Part shown: positions 53,903 to 63,247 of the stretch, in pieces | Layout: each line of letters starts with the position of its first letter | Numbering within the stretch: the stretch's first letter is position 1 | Source: Geobacillus thermoleovorans | Lineage (GTDB): Bacteria; Bacillota; Bacilli; Bacillales; Anoxybacillaceae | DNA: 64,000 nt | NCBI RefSeq assembly: GCF_001610955.1 | Contig: NZ_CP014335.1 | Location: forward strand, 3,109,001 to 3,173,000 | Reading direction: 5' to 3' | Program-made: the position numbers and the translations under genes | Notes under the pieces: generated by a model | The model's database searches: none | Told to the model about the DNA's origin: nothing | The model's input: the letters and a program-made list of their open reading frames with translations, nothing else

Positions 53903-55231
53903 TTATAAGAAAATGCGGTATACTTTGCGCGGACGCCCGCGCGGATACGGGTTTGTTTCCCCGGCCACTTCGGCAAGGCCCACGGTCTCCAATTGGTTTA
54001 AAATCCGGCGGGCGCTGCGCGGCACAATCCCCATGTAAGAGGCCAACTCATGCGCTTCGATCTCGTTGGTTCCTCGTTTTTGCAATATTGCTTTCAATTT
54101 GCAGAGCGTCGCGGCGCTTAATCCCGTCCGCTCCGCCAGCTGCCGCAGTTCTCCGCCGCCGAGCGAATAGCGGAGGTGCACACTTTTTCCTAACGGACCC
54201 GAGATCGTTCCGTCATCAAACACCACCATCCACGCACCCCGTCCGCTTTGTTTCGCATGCAAAAACGCCTTCCCAGCCTGAATTTCGGCCTCATACGCCG
54301 TTCGGCCGATGCCGATTCCGCACGCGATGACCTCGCTGTACAAGAGCTCCGTCTCCTCCGCCGAGGGGACCGTTTTATAGCCATCGGTGATCTCTTTTAA
54401 TGCGCCCCTTGTCGTAAAAATGACATAGCGGCCCGGCCCGGCGCTTTTCAGCGACCCTTGGACTTTTTTTGCATACCGTAGCAATTTTTCCGTTGTCTTC
54501 ATCTCCAGACGATATATGTCATCGGTCGAAAATGTCTCTGGGGAGGCCGCCTGCATCGCATCGACTTCAATCATTTGCACGGCGATTTGCGCATCTTGCA
54601 CCTGCAGCATCTGTCCGGTGCGAATGATGGTTTGGATGACCGCTTCCACCGCCGAGCGGGCAGGCAATACCCGATACACCGGCATTCCGAGTTTCTCCAG
54701 TTCGAGATGGGCTGTCCGCAAACAGGTGACCGCTGCTTCCGTTTTCCCTTGTTTCCAAAGGGTGTAATGATAGTCGGACAGTTCCTGGGCCGAAATGCCT
54801 CCCTCGTAATGCTTGACGTATGGAATCGGCTCCTCGATGCCCGCCTCTTCGAGCAGCCGTTCGATTTCGCGGCGCTCGTACGTGTCAAAACTAAGCCGGC
54901 TGACCGGAATCTGCTCCGTATAGTGCGCCTGCAGCAGTGTGCGGTACAAGCTGGCACCAATATGTGGCACATAAAACAGCGGCGCATCGACCTCACTGGA
55001 CTGCTTGACGATCGAATACGGCACTTGTCCGGAAAACAGCCACATATCAACTTCTGACGCGAGCGGGCGGATCAAATCGATCACTTCACTTTCATCCCAA
55101 TACACAACGGGAACGCAAACAAGCTCTTTGTACTCTTGCGCCACCGCCTGAATAATTGACAGCGAATCGTCCGCACCAAACAGACCTAAGCGAATGCGGA
55201 TGATACATCCCTCCTTTTGCCGCCTGCCCAT
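53903..55231 (-). CDS. Transcriptional regulator with C-terminal winged helix, probable regulator of amaAB
   Basis: 442 residues to ATG 55231, but the start is doubtful. AAAGGAGGG lies at 55213-55221, inside the frame, and is followed by TGT ATC ATC CGC ATT, with no ATG/GTG/TTG in frame. The ATG just after it (55212) is in another frame. So translation may begin at a non-AUG codon or the upstream ATG. The C-terminus has a winged-helix-like part (LAERTGLSAATLCKLKAILQ and ASYMGIVPRSARRILNQLETVGLAEV). The N-terminal RLGLFGADDSLSIIQAVAQEY resembles regulators with a PucR/PrpR-like sensing half. It may sense the ama substrate. Family uncertain. Confidence 0.65.
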   Translation of the reverse strand: MGRRQKEGCIIRIRLGLFGADDSLSIIQAVAQEYKELVCVPVVYWDESEVIDLIRPLASEVDMWLFSGQVPYSIVKQSSEVDAPLFYVPHIGASLYRTLLQAHYTEQIPVSRLSFDTYERREIERLLEEAGIEEPIPYVKHYEGGISAQELSDYHYTLWKQGKTEAAVTCLRTAHLELEKLGMPVYRVLPARSAVEAVIQTIIRTGQMLQVQDAQIAVQMIEVDAMQAASPETFSTDDIYRLEMKTTEKLLRYAKKVQGSLKSAGPGRYVIFTTRGALKEITDGYKTVPSAEETELLYSEVIACGIGIGRTAYEAEIQAGKAFLHAKQSGRGAWMVVFDDGTISGPLGKSVHLRYSLGGGELRQLAERTGLSAATLCKLKAILQKRGTNEIEAHELASYMGIVPRSARRILNQLETVGLAEVAGETNPYPRGRPRKVYRIFL

Positions 55232-55487
55232 AGCGGTGGGAAAAGACGGCTTCTTCAGCCGCTCTCTTCCCCGCCTGTCTCCGCTTTCAAAGTGGCGGGC
55301 CACGACCCCACGTTTTCCCATAAAACCACTGGAAACATAACCTTCTCTTTCTTTGAAACGGCGATTGATGCCCCGCGCCCGCCGGCATGTCTACTATCCC
55401 ACTTCCATCGAACGGACAGACCGCCTTATTCCCTTTTTTACAAAAAAGCCGTCGTGGCGATGCGAACGGGACAATTAAGCGGCATCC

Positions 55488-56861
55488 CTATTCACTTTGT
55501 TTGTGGAAAAAGGCAGCTGAGGCGCACTGGAGAACGTCAACAGCCCGATCCACTTTCAGCTGCCTATGCCCCACCGGCCGACCGATCGACTCGTAGATGA
55601 GGCCGGCGGCGTCGGCTTGTTTCGGGTCGTAGCAGTTGCGCCCGTCAAGCACAATTGGCCGATTCATCAGCGTCTTGTAACGGTGAAGGTCAAATTGCAG
55701 CACAGCCGGCCATTCGGTGAAAATGAAACAAACATCCGCGCCGCGAATGGCTTCCTCCATTGTCTCGCAACAAACAACCGCATCGCCAAAACGGCGCGAG
55801 ACATGACCGAGGGCGGCCGGGTCCCAGACGCGCACGTCGGCTCCTTCGGCAATGAGCCGTTCGATGTTCGCCAATGCCGGCGATTCGCGCACATCGTCAG
55901 TGCCGGGCTTGAATGCGGCGCCCAGCACGGCTGCTGTTCGACCGCTGAACACACCAAGGTGGGCGCGCGCTTTCTCGAACAGTTTCCATTTCTGTTTTTC
56001 ATTGACGTCCATCGCCGCCCACACGGTTTTGAGCGAATAGCCATGGGAGGCAGCCAACGCATAAAGCGCCTTCGTATCTTTCGGCAGGCAAGAGCCGCCA
56101 TAGCCGACGCCGGCGCGCAAAAAGCGGCGGCCAATGCGCGGATCCATGCCGATTCCTTCCGCCACCGCCTGAATGTCGGCCCCTACCAACTCGCATACGT
56201 TGGCGATCTCGTTGATGTACGAAATTTTCAGCGCCAAAAACACATTGGCAGCGTACTTGATCATCTCTGCGCTTTTGCGGTCGGTGACAACGTACGGGAG
56301 CGCAAACGGGGCGTAGAGGTCCTTCATTATCCGCTCAGCTCTCTCCGATTCGACGCCTAACACAATGCGCGGCGCCTGCAACGTATCGCGCACCGCCGTT
56401 CCTTGTGACAAAAACTCCGGATTGGAAACGACATCGATACGCACCCCGCCGCGTCCGTGTTCCGCCAAAAAGCGAGCCGCTTCGTCTCCCGTACCGACTG
56501 GCACGGTCGATTTGATGGCCACAAGGCAGTCGCGTTCGGCCGACGCGGCGATGCGGCGCAGCGTTTCCCATACGTCATCGAGCTTGACCGATCCGTCCGG
56601 CAGCGGCGGGGTGCCGACCGCGACCATGATCACTTCCGCCCATCGATACGCTTCCGCATCGTCTGTGGTAAAGCGAAGGCGGGCGCTGTTCCGTTGGATG
56701 AGCGGTTCGAGCCCCGGTTCATAAATGGGGACGATTCCTTCATTCAACCGCCGAATTTTTTCCTCATTGACATCCACGCATATGACATCATGACCTTTAT
56801 CAGCCAGGCAGGCGGCGGTCACAAGCCCAACATACCCCGCCCCGGCGATCGTGATTTTCAT
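55488..56861 (-). CDS. UDP-glucose 6-dehydrogenase
   Basis: 457 residues. N-terminal NAD motif MKITIAGAGYVGLVTAACLADKG, mid-domain VSNPEFLSQGTAVRD, the catalytic Cys in VGYGGSCLPKDTKAL, and C-terminal GAAFKPGTDDVRESPAL are all conserved. It oxidises UDP-glucose to UDP-glucuronate, used for acidic cell-wall or capsule polymers (TuaD/Ugd). It stands alone with no surface-polysaccharide genes near, so its partner cluster is elsewhere. The 55322-55487 stretch has no gene. Confidence 0.94.
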   Translation of the reverse strand: MKITIAGAGYVGLVTAACLADKGHDVICVDVNEEKIRRLNEGIVPIYEPGLEPLIQRNSARLRFTTDDAEAYRWAEVIMVAVGTPPLPDGSVKLDDVWETLRRIAASAERDCLVAIKSTVPVGTGDEAARFLAEHGRGGVRIDVVSNPEFLSQGTAVRDTLQAPRIVLGVESERAERIMKDLYAPFALPYVVTDRKSAEMIKYAANVFLALKISYINEIANVCELVGADIQAVAEGIGMDPRIGRRFLRAGVGYGGSCLPKDTKALYALAASHGYSLKTVWAAMDVNEKQKWKLFEKARAHLGVFSGRTAAVLGAAFKPGTDDVRESPALANIERLIAEGADVRVWDPAALGHVSRRFGDAVVCCETMEEAIRGADVCFIFTEWPAVLQFDLHRYKTLMNRPIVLDGRNCYDPKQADAAGLIYESIGRPVGHRQLKVDRAVDVLQCASAAFFHKQSE

Positions 56862-56983
56862 CGTTCCTCACACCTTTTTGATCCATTGCGCTATCGTCGC
56901 TTGTTCTCATTATAGCGAATCGCCTGGGGATTTTCATTGTTTTCGCCTAGCCGCTGAGTTCACCGGTTGTGCTCTGCGGCCAA

Positions 56984-57013
56984 AAGAAAACCGGGAGGAG
57001 CCACCCCCCGGTT
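56984..57013 (-). terminator. Terminator after the cell-wall amidase gene
   Basis: Stem AACCGGG / CCCGGTT followed by TTTTCTTTTGG on the minus strand. Confidence 0.75.
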
Positions 57014-57101
57014 GCGCGGCGTGTTTCCGTTTGCTTGATGACGGCCGATTGATCACAAAAACGAACAGACCGCCGATCAACGATTTCTCCACCATCATTC
57101 C

Positions 57102-58442
57102 TTATTCAAAATAATGCCGAACCGCATCCGCAATCGCGGTCGTCACCGCTTCCTGATAGTCGTCTGTCGCCACCGTCGCCGCATCTGTGCGGTTGCTTAC
57201 ATAGCCGAGCTCAAGCAATACAGACGGTCTGTCGTTTTCCCGCAGCACGTAATAGTCGCCAAACGCAACGCCGCGGAAAGGCAGTGCGGCCAATCGGGAA
57301 AGCGGGTCTTCGAATGATTGCGCTAAGCCGTAATCGGCAAAACGGTCGTAATAATAAACGGTGATGCCGCTCGCCTGTTGGTCATCTGCGCTGTCATAAT
57401 GCAGGCTGATAAACGCATCCGCTTGATACAGGCGCGCCATCGCCACGCGCGCGGACAGCGGCACATACTCATCGCTAGAGCGCGTCAGCACGACGCGGGC
57501 GCCGTAAGATTGCAACTTGTTTTTCAGAAGCTTGGCGGTTTCCAACGTCAACTCCTTTTCCTTGATGCCATCGACACTTTGGGCCCCGCCGTCTTTGCCT
57601 CCGTGGCCAGCGTCAAGAACGATCGTTTTTCCGGCCAGCGCCTGAACAGGACCGCGCGTCCAGCTGTCTACATAAAGGCGGGAGTCGCTAGGCGCGATGG
57701 CTGAAAGCAGCGAGCGGTCAGCCGACTGGGGCGCTTCCGCTTCCTTTTCATTAGCTTGTCCACCCTTTACCTGCACATATGCGGATGACACCCACCCATC
57801 AAGCCCTGTTTGGGAGGCAATTTTGTACCATCCCGGTTTCTTTTCCACAATCTCGACCTCTTCACCACGGACAAGGCGTCCGACGCGCGCTGCCTTCAAT
57901 GACGGCTCAGCCCGAACGTTGAGCGAACTGGCGTTGACGATTCCGGTTTGATGCGAAATCGATGACTCCCGAGCCGCAGTGAGGTATGCTGAAGACACCC
58001 AGCCGATCGCACCGTCTGCGATCACTTCCGTCCATTCCCCATCTTCCTTGATGACCCATACCGTTTCTCCCCGCGCCAAATGCCCGATAATTCGCCCATC
58101 TCGGCTCGGCTCTTGTCGAAGGCGGAGTCGGTTTTCTTGCACGACGGCCGTCTCTTTTGCCAACGCGACGTACCGCGCGGCGATCCACCCGGTTCGATTC
58201 GGTTTCCACTCGATGTTCACCCATCCATCCTTGACCTCGATCAGCCGATACGCCTCGCCGCGGTGAACGTTCGCCAATGGACGGTATGGCACCCCCGGCC
58301 CTTGGCGGACATTCACCTGATCCGCCGTCACCACCGCCAACTGAGCGGTTTTCCCACTCTCCCCTTTCGCCCCCACCGGCCAAGCAGCCGCAGCCAGCCA
58401 TAGCAAACAAAACAACAGGGCGAGCCATGTTCCTCGCCTCAT
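57102..58442 (-). CDS. N-acetylmuramoyl-L-alanine amidase with three SH3b domains
   Basis: 446 residues from ATG 58442, which is 8-9 nt from GGAGGG. The ATG 6 nt earlier is too close to the site. A Sec signal peptide (TWLALLFCLLWLAAAAWPVGAKG) precedes three bacterial SH3 domains near residues 37-93, 96-155 and 168-225 (each with NVR/RLR-Q/A-P...G-V and GWV/GWI). The C-terminal amidase_3 domain has VLDAGHGGKDGGAQ, the SLHYDSADD metal site and VLLELGYVSN. It cuts the amide bond of peptidoglycan outside the cell, like B. subtilis YrvJ/YqiI types. Confidence 0.92.
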   Translation of the reverse strand: MRRGTWLALLFCLLWLAAAAWPVGAKGESGKTAQLAVVTADQVNVRQGPGVPYRPLANVHRGEAYRLIEVKDGWVNIEWKPNRTGWIAARYVALAKETAVVQENRLRLRQEPSRDGRIIGHLARGETVWVIKEDGEWTEVIADGAIGWVSSAYLTAARESSISHQTGIVNASSLNVRAEPSLKAARVGRLVRGEEVEIVEKKPGWYKIASQTGLDGWVSSAYVQVKGGQANEKEAEAPQSADRSLLSAIAPSDSRLYVDSWTRGPVQALAGKTIVLDAGHGGKDGGAQSVDGIKEKELTLETAKLLKNKLQSYGARVVLTRSSDEYVPLSARVAMARLYQADAFISLHYDSADDQQASGITVYYYDRFADYGLAQSFEDPLSRLAALPFRGVAFGDYYVLRENDRPSVLLELGYVSNRTDAATVATDDYQEAVTTAIADAVRHYFE

Positions 58443-58496
58443 GCGCATTCCCTCCCCCGTTGTCTCCAATTTGTCTACTATATCGTTCGCGCACAA

Positions 58497-58854
58497 CGGG
58501 GAATTTCCTATCTGTCACTTGGGAAAACCGCTCGACAAAACTAGCGGGGCGGCATCCATCAACCGACAATAGCTCTCCTTTTTCTGCATGATGCCTCTTC
58601 ACACGACAACGGCAGCCACAACGCGCAACCCAGTCGAACCATCCAGCTACGGCCGACATACCACCATCGCTTCTCTAACCGATGTCCGAATGGATAAGCC
58701 GTCCCCATGAAGAAACACGCAGAAGCGCCAAAAGCGCTCCGTGCTCCAACGGGAGACGGTGTCCTTTGTCGCGCTGGAACCATTCAATGACGCGCATTCC
58801 ATTGGGAAAACGGTGAATGAACAAGCACCAAAGTGTTTCAAAAAATCCAAAATA
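58497..58854. other. Intergenic stretch with no recognisable gene
   Basis: Short open frames on both strands overlap each other, have no binding sites and no domains. The GGAATGCGCG/GAATG type matches are random. No hairpin with a T run was seen. It may hold the promoter of the amidase and decayed sequence. Confidence 0.5.
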
Positions 58855-59094
58855 TTACAAATACTTCATACCCTCTATTTTTTGGTAAAACGTCCGTCTC
58901 GCCACTGCTTGTTCGTTGTAAGACAGCGATTCATCCAAAAATCGCTGCACCATTTGCGACAGCTCATATTTTTGGCCAAAAAAGCGGCGCTGGCGCACCC
59001 GTTTGATTTCATGATTCTGCTGTTTGTTCATGCAGCACTTCTTATACTTTTTCCTACTTCCACACGGGCATGGGTCATTCCAGCCGATCGACAT
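58855..59094 (-). CDS. SEC-C metal-binding motif protein, small
   Basis: 79 residues. The N-terminal WNDPCPCGSRKKYKKCCMNK is a complete SEC-C zinc motif (Cys-x-Cys...Cys-Cys), as found at the end of SecA. The rest (FFGQKYELSQMVQRFLDES to a KYL end) is helical. Putting SEC-C first is typical of many small stand-alone proteins. Function unknown. The IS at 59182 lies 87 bp upstream, so its own promoter may have been split from it. The 444-residue protein at 61388 has the same motif. Confidence 0.82.
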   Translation of the reverse strand: MSIGWNDPCPCGSRKKYKKCCMNKQQNHEIKRVRQRRFFGQKYELSQMVQRFLDESLSYNEQAVARRTFYQKIEGMKYL

Positions 59095-59181
59095 GCGTCA
59101 TCCTCCTCTCCCATCTTTCTTTTTTCAATATTTCCATCAATAATGTTTAAATTCTACTATGGACAGGATAAACTACTATTA

Positions 59182-60549
59182 CTGTAGATGAGCAAATTCA
59201 CTGACATAAATTGACAACTAAACAAAAAAGGAGACATGAACCCGATTCCTTGGTTAGAATAGATGTACCACCAACTATCCACAAGGAGGTTCATGTCTCA
59301 TGAATAGATTAGCACATCACCAAGGAATCCACAAGTTTTTCTTCACGCTGGGGTTGACGCTGCAGCTTTCCAAACCGGTCATCAAGCATCTCATTCATAT
59401 TGTCGATGCCTTGACCACCAAGGGATTCTCGGGAACATTGACTGATATTCATTACTGGAGCTTTCATCCGAATCATCGAACGACGCTCAGTCACTTTTTC
59501 ACGAAAAGCCCTTGGAACGAGGAAAGGCTGCTTGGGAAGCTTCAAGAGTGGATCCTTTCCCAGGTCGAACGACTGGCCAAACGGAAGAATCAACCCCTTT
59601 TTGTTTCGATTGATGATACGATTTGCCAAAAAACGAAGCCTTCGTCACGGGCTGCGCACGCCATTCAAGGGTGCGACTGGCACTACTCGCATAAAGATCA
59701 TCAATCGGTCTGGGGGCATTCGCTCGTTTGGCTGATGGTGCACACCTTCACGCAGGCGTTCCCATTTGCGTTCCGCCTGTATGACAAGAAAGCGGGAAAA
59801 AGCAAGATCGACCTGGCGATCGAGATGCTTTCCTCGCTCAAGGTGAAGCGGGCTCAGCCGGTGTATGTGCTCATGGATTCGTGGTATCCGTCCAAAAAGC
59901 TCATTGAAGCCTGCTTGAAACAGGGATTCCATGTCATCGCGATGCTCAAGACGAACCGGATTCTCTACCCGAAAGGCATCGCCATCCAAGCCAAGCAGTT
60001 CGCCCGCTATATCGAGTCCAAAGACACCCGCCTCGTCACGGTGGGGCAGGAGCGTTATCGCGTGTATCGCTATGAGGGGGCCATCCATGGCCTCGATGAC
60101 GCGGTGGTGCTGCTGGCTTGGAAGGCGGATCAGCCGCTGACGCCGGAACATCTTCATTGCATCTTGAGCACCGACCGGGAACTCGGGGACGAAGACATCT
60201 TGCGTTACTACGCCCAGCGCTGGACGATCGAGTGCTTTTTCCGGCAGGCGAAAGATCAACTGAAGCTGGATGGATACCGCGTTCGCCACATTCGGGCGGT
60301 GAAACGGTATTGGGCGGTGGTGCTGTTGGCCTGCGTGTACAGCATCGCCGAATCCCGACAAAACCTCTCCACCGGGCTGGAGCTTCTTCGGTCGCGGAAA
60401 GACCACAGCGTCGTCGAGTTCATTTATGACGCTGCGAAGCAAGATATTCCCATTGATGTGATCAAAAAACAGCTCCGTATCGCGTAAGGGGTACCCTGTT
60501 TGTCTCTCTAACCATGGAAATTATTGTAATGAAAAATGCTCATCTACAG
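59182..60549 (+). mobile_element. IS4/IS701-type insertion sequence, complete
   Basis: 1368 bp. Terminal repeats CTGTAGATGAGCAAATT / CTGTAGATGAGCATTTT. The 8-bp direct duplication TACTATTA is at 59174-59181 and 60550-60557. Joining the flanks gives an AT-rich promoter-like stretch (ACTATTATAC). A truncated reversed copy of its left end is at 42717-42876. Confidence 0.92.
59300..60487 (+). CDS. IS4-superfamily (IS701-like) transposase
   Basis: 395 residues, ATG after AAGGAGGTTCATGTCTC. FVSIDDTICQKT has the first Asp, YVLMDSWYPSKKLIEACL the second, and YYAQRWTIECFFRQAKDQLKLDGYRVR the Glu in the Y-(2)-R-(3)-E-(6)-K arrangement. Intact, probably active. Confidence 0.92.
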   Translation: MNRLAHHQGIHKFFFTLGLTLQLSKPVIKHLIHIVDALTTKGFSGTLTDIHYWSFHPNHRTTLSHFFTKSPWNEERLLGKLQEWILSQVERLAKRKNQPLFVSIDDTICQKTKPSSRAAHAIQGCDWHYSHKDHQSVWGHSLVWLMVHTFTQAFPFAFRLYDKKAGKSKIDLAIEMLSSLKVKRAQPVYVLMDSWYPSKKLIEACLKQGFHVIAMLKTNRILYPKGIAIQAKQFARYIESKDTRLVTVGQERYRVYRYEGAIHGLDDAVVLLAWKADQPLTPEHLHCILSTDRELGDEDILRYYAQRWTIECFFRQAKDQLKLDGYRVRHIRAVKRYWAVVLLACVYSIAESRQNLSTGLELLRSRKDHSVVEFIYDAAKQDIPIDVIKKQLRIA

Positions 60550-60590
60550 TACTATTATACAAAACGTTTATCCGAAAGGAGACGAGGGCT

Positions 60591-61301
60591 ATGAACCCCG
60601 ACAATCTTGCTAAACTGATCGACGAATTGTCTGCCATGTTCCATCCGACAGAGCGGGACCGTCCACACGGCAGATGGGTTGAGGCGCCAAAGAGCGCACC
60701 CCCCTCCAAACGGCGGCGGTCCAAAACAGCCTACCAGCTGAAAATCACATTAAACGGCATCCGCCCGCCGATTTGGCGGCGCGTCCTTGTTCCCGGACAT
60801 GCGACATTTCACGAGCTTCATCTCATCATCCAAGAAGCGATGGGATGGGAACAAGCCCATTTATACGAATTCGATTTCGGAAGCGTTCTCATCGGCATCC
60901 CTGACGGCTGGGATTCGTTTCAGCTGGAAAAAGAACTGATGGACGCCCGCCGCATCCCATTACAGCAATGGCTGACGGAAGAAAAACAAAAGTTTCTATA
61001 TATTTACGATTTTGGCGACTACTGGCGCCATACCGTCACTGTTGAAAAGATTGAAACACTCCCAAAACCGTTGGAACGCGCCGCTTGCCTGAAAGGAAAA
61101 CGGGCGTGCCCTCCCGAGGATTGCGGCGGCGTCTATGGCTACCTGGAGCTGCTGGAAGCGGCGGCGCAAAAAGACTCTCTTGCCGATCCCGAATTGCGCG
61201 AGCTGGTAGACTGGATGTACGACATGAAAGGCGAAGATTTTGACCCTGATGCCTTTGACGTCGAGGAAGCGAACGAGCGGCTGGCCTATATCCGATTGTA
61301 A
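60591..61301 (+). CDS. Plasmid pRiA4b ORF-3-family protein
   Basis: 236 residues, ATG after AAAGGAGACGAGGGCT. The family core begins YQLKITLNGIRPPIWRRVLV and continues with TFHELHLIIQEAMGWEQAHLYEF, FLYIYDFGDYWRHTVTVEKI and the CPPEDCGGVYGYLELLEA motif with its cysteines. These proteins are often linked to mobile DNA or to SEC-C genes, as on both sides here. Function is not known. Its promoter region was rebuilt by the IS insertion just upstream. Confidence 0.9.
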   Translation: MNPDNLAKLIDELSAMFHPTERDRPHGRWVEAPKSAPPSKRRRSKTAYQLKITLNGIRPPIWRRVLVPGHATFHELHLIIQEAMGWEQAHLYEFDFGSVLIGIPDGWDSFQLEKELMDARRIPLQQWLTEEKQKFLYIYDFGDYWRHTVTVEKIETLPKPLERAACLKGKRACPPEDCGGVYGYLELLEAAAQKDSLADPELRELVDWMYDMKGEDFDPDAFDVEEANERLAYIRL

Positions 61302-61306
61302 CGCAT

Positions 61307-61350
61307 GCGAAAGAAGGTATCCGTCATCTCTCAAGGGCACCTTCTTTCGC
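61307..61350. terminator. Inverted repeat between convergent genes
   Basis: Perfect 12-bp arms GCGAAAGAAGGT / ACCTTCTTTCGC with a 20-nt loop. It sits between the stops of two convergent genes and lacks a long T run, so bidirectional termination is likely but not certain. Confidence 0.65.
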
Positions 61351-61387
61351 ACCCATCTGTCCTTTGTTGCCTGCTTTGTCCATCGCC

Positions 61388-62722
61388 TTACAAAAATCCC
61401 CGTTCGGCAAACGTCTCCCAGACGAGCTCCTCGAGCTCCTTGCGCAACTCAGCTGCATCGACTCCTTCAAGCAACCCGTCCTTTTTCCATGTTCGGATCG
61501 CTTTGTCGATCAAGCGATGGACTTGATCAACGTCCCAGCCCTCGCAATCAAACAACTCCTCAACTTGGTCAAGCCATTCCTCAATCGCACGGTCCAGCTC
61601 ATCGCCATCCTCCATCCCACCGTCGTCGAACCAGATCTCATCACCGTCATCCCCATCGTCAAAGAGCCACTCATCATCATTCTCGCCCTCATCATCTCCA
61701 TCATCGAGCAACTCTGTGCGAAATAAAAACAATTCCATCACAGCGGCTTCCACTTCCTCTACAGGAACGCCGTAGTGTTCCGCAACCTTTTCCATATTGA
61801 CAAATTCTCTTCCAGCCATTTCACTCGCCAAATAACGGAGTGCAGCCGCATACACAGCAGGATTCTTGATGACCGGTTCATCCATTTCGCAATATGCGCG
61901 CCAAAGGAACGCAGCCTCGCTGAGCACTAAGGAGGAGGTTGTTTCTTCCTTTTTCTTTAATTCGCGAAAAACATCATCTTGATCTCGATCCCCCCAGTCC
62001 TTTTCGCTCAGCAGCTGCCACAACAGCTCATGGACCGCTATTTCAAGCAATTCCGGAAACGACTCGCGCAAAAACACTTCACACGTTTTCGTATCCGGAT
62101 TCCATTCCGCTTGAAGCGCCCGCGCAAGCCGATCCTTCCCGCTCTTTGGAATCGGCAGCACCTTCATGAAGTACGCCCACTCGTCCCCATGTGGAACGAG
62201 GCATCCTACTAACACGTCCCCCTCCCTAGCAGACGGAAGCTCCTCCGGCGTCAAAAAACGGACGTACTTTTCTTTTCTGGTCAACAGATCGCGTACAAGG
62301 AAACGCCGCTCATCCTCGATATGAATGATCTCGTCAAACGACGGAACCGCCTCGTCCCATCGCTTCAAATGAGTTTGCACTGCTGGACGCCACCGCGTGC
62401 GGCGCCGGCTTCTCATATAGGCTGAAAAAATTGTCATCCCTTTGTCATCAACGTGTCTGTGAAAAATCGCCCAGTTCGTCAGCAATAAATTGGCGCTGGT
62501 CTCCAGCTCGTTAGGAAGCCCTTGAAATGGAGAACCAGACATCATGAAAGCAAGCTCTTCCTCATATCGCTCTAACGCAAACGAAAACACATCTTGCATA
62601 CATTTGGCCACTTCACGGTCAATTAGAGATTCTATCGATACTGCTTCTTTCTTCCCACAACAATGCTTGTACGTTTTCCCACTGCCGCATGGACAAAGAT
62701 TGTTTCGCGATGCCTTCACCAT
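61388..62722 (-). CDS. SEC-C motif protein with an acidic segment
   Basis: 444 residues. N-terminal SEC-C zinc motif NLCPCGSGKTYKHCCGKK (residues 8-25). No recognisable catalytic domain follows. The middle is helical. Residues about 330-380 are extremely acidic (DDGDDEGENDDEW and FDDGDDGDEIWFDDGG), then a helical C-terminus with Trp. Acidic stretches next to zinc motifs suggest protein or nucleic-acid mimic roles, but this is open. The start is near AGGTAGCTATATG with no strong site. It may be part of a defence or stress set together with its neighbours. Confidence 0.8.
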   Translation of the reverse strand: MVKASRNNLCPCGSGKTYKHCCGKKEAVSIESLIDREVAKCMQDVFSFALERYEEELAFMMSGSPFQGLPNELETSANLLLTNWAIFHRHVDDKGMTIFSAYMRSRRRTRWRPAVQTHLKRWDEAVPSFDEIIHIEDERRFLVRDLLTRKEKYVRFLTPEELPSAREGDVLVGCLVPHGDEWAYFMKVLPIPKSGKDRLARALQAEWNPDTKTCEVFLRESFPELLEIAVHELLWQLLSEKDWGDRDQDDVFRELKKKEETTSSLVLSEAAFLWRAYCEMDEPVIKNPAVYAAALRYLASEMAGREFVNMEKVAEHYGVPVEEVEAAVMELFLFRTELLDDGDDEGENDDEWLFDDGDDGDEIWFDDGGMEDGDELDRAIEEWLDQVEELFDCEGWDVDQVHRLIDKAIRTWKKDGLLEGVDAAELRKELEELVWETFAERGFL

Positions 62723-62818
62723 ATAGCTACCTACTTTCTTTGTATCATAGTCATTGAACGTTCTCCCCCTCTACGCTAACGCTCGGGCCAGCTAAACACT
62801 TTGGGGAGACATTCACGA

Positions 62819-63026
62819 TCAACGTGTGATGGAACTGCTTTCAGCAACACATATCGCAAGCACTTTGGGACTTCCGCCGCTCATGTCGAGAACATCGATT
62901 CGCATTCCATTTTTTATGCCTAACCAAAATCCTGGTTCTTCACCAAAAGGTGCCCTTGGCTTTTTCAAAACATGCCATATTTCCTTCTCCAAGGAGAAAT
63001 CAGCCAATCCATGATTTTCATGCCGG
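62819..63026 (-). pseudogene. C-terminal fragment of an unrecognised protein
   Basis: About 62 sensible codons (LADFSLEKEIWHVLKK, EEPGFWLGIKNGMRIDVLDM) end at 62819. The frame has no proper start. It begins at the relic end of a TnpB-type element (63027), which probably displaced the 5' part. No family recognised. Confidence 0.5.
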
Positions 63027-63095
63027 TTGACACTCCGCACTCCTAAAGGTGTAGGATTCTTGGATCATTCGCGTCCTCATCCGTTTCTCGGTAAA
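63027..63095 (-). mobile_element. Relic right end of an IS605/TnpB-type element
   Basis: On the minus strand: GGATGAGGACG, CCAAGAATCC, a CACCTTTAGGAGTG hairpin-like block and terminal GTGTCAA, aligned base for base with the right end at 2250-2317 of the complete element apart from a few changes. No tnpB or left end is near, so only the guide-RNA scaffold end survives. 63096-63247 has no gene. Confidence 0.8.
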
Positions 63096-63247
63096 ACGAG
63101 AAAAACCCTGCTTCTCAAGCACACGTTATGGTGATGGACCAAAATCCTAAGAATATGAATGACTCTTACCATTGGGCTTGCCTGCATAATGGAGAATCAT
63201 AGAGGCCGAGCCGAGAGAAACAAGCGCCCCGTCATTCATCGGGACGC

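Noticed and set aside
58559..58850. Several overlapping ORFs on both strands
   Set aside because: No binding sites, no motifs and mutual overlap. Read as non-coding.
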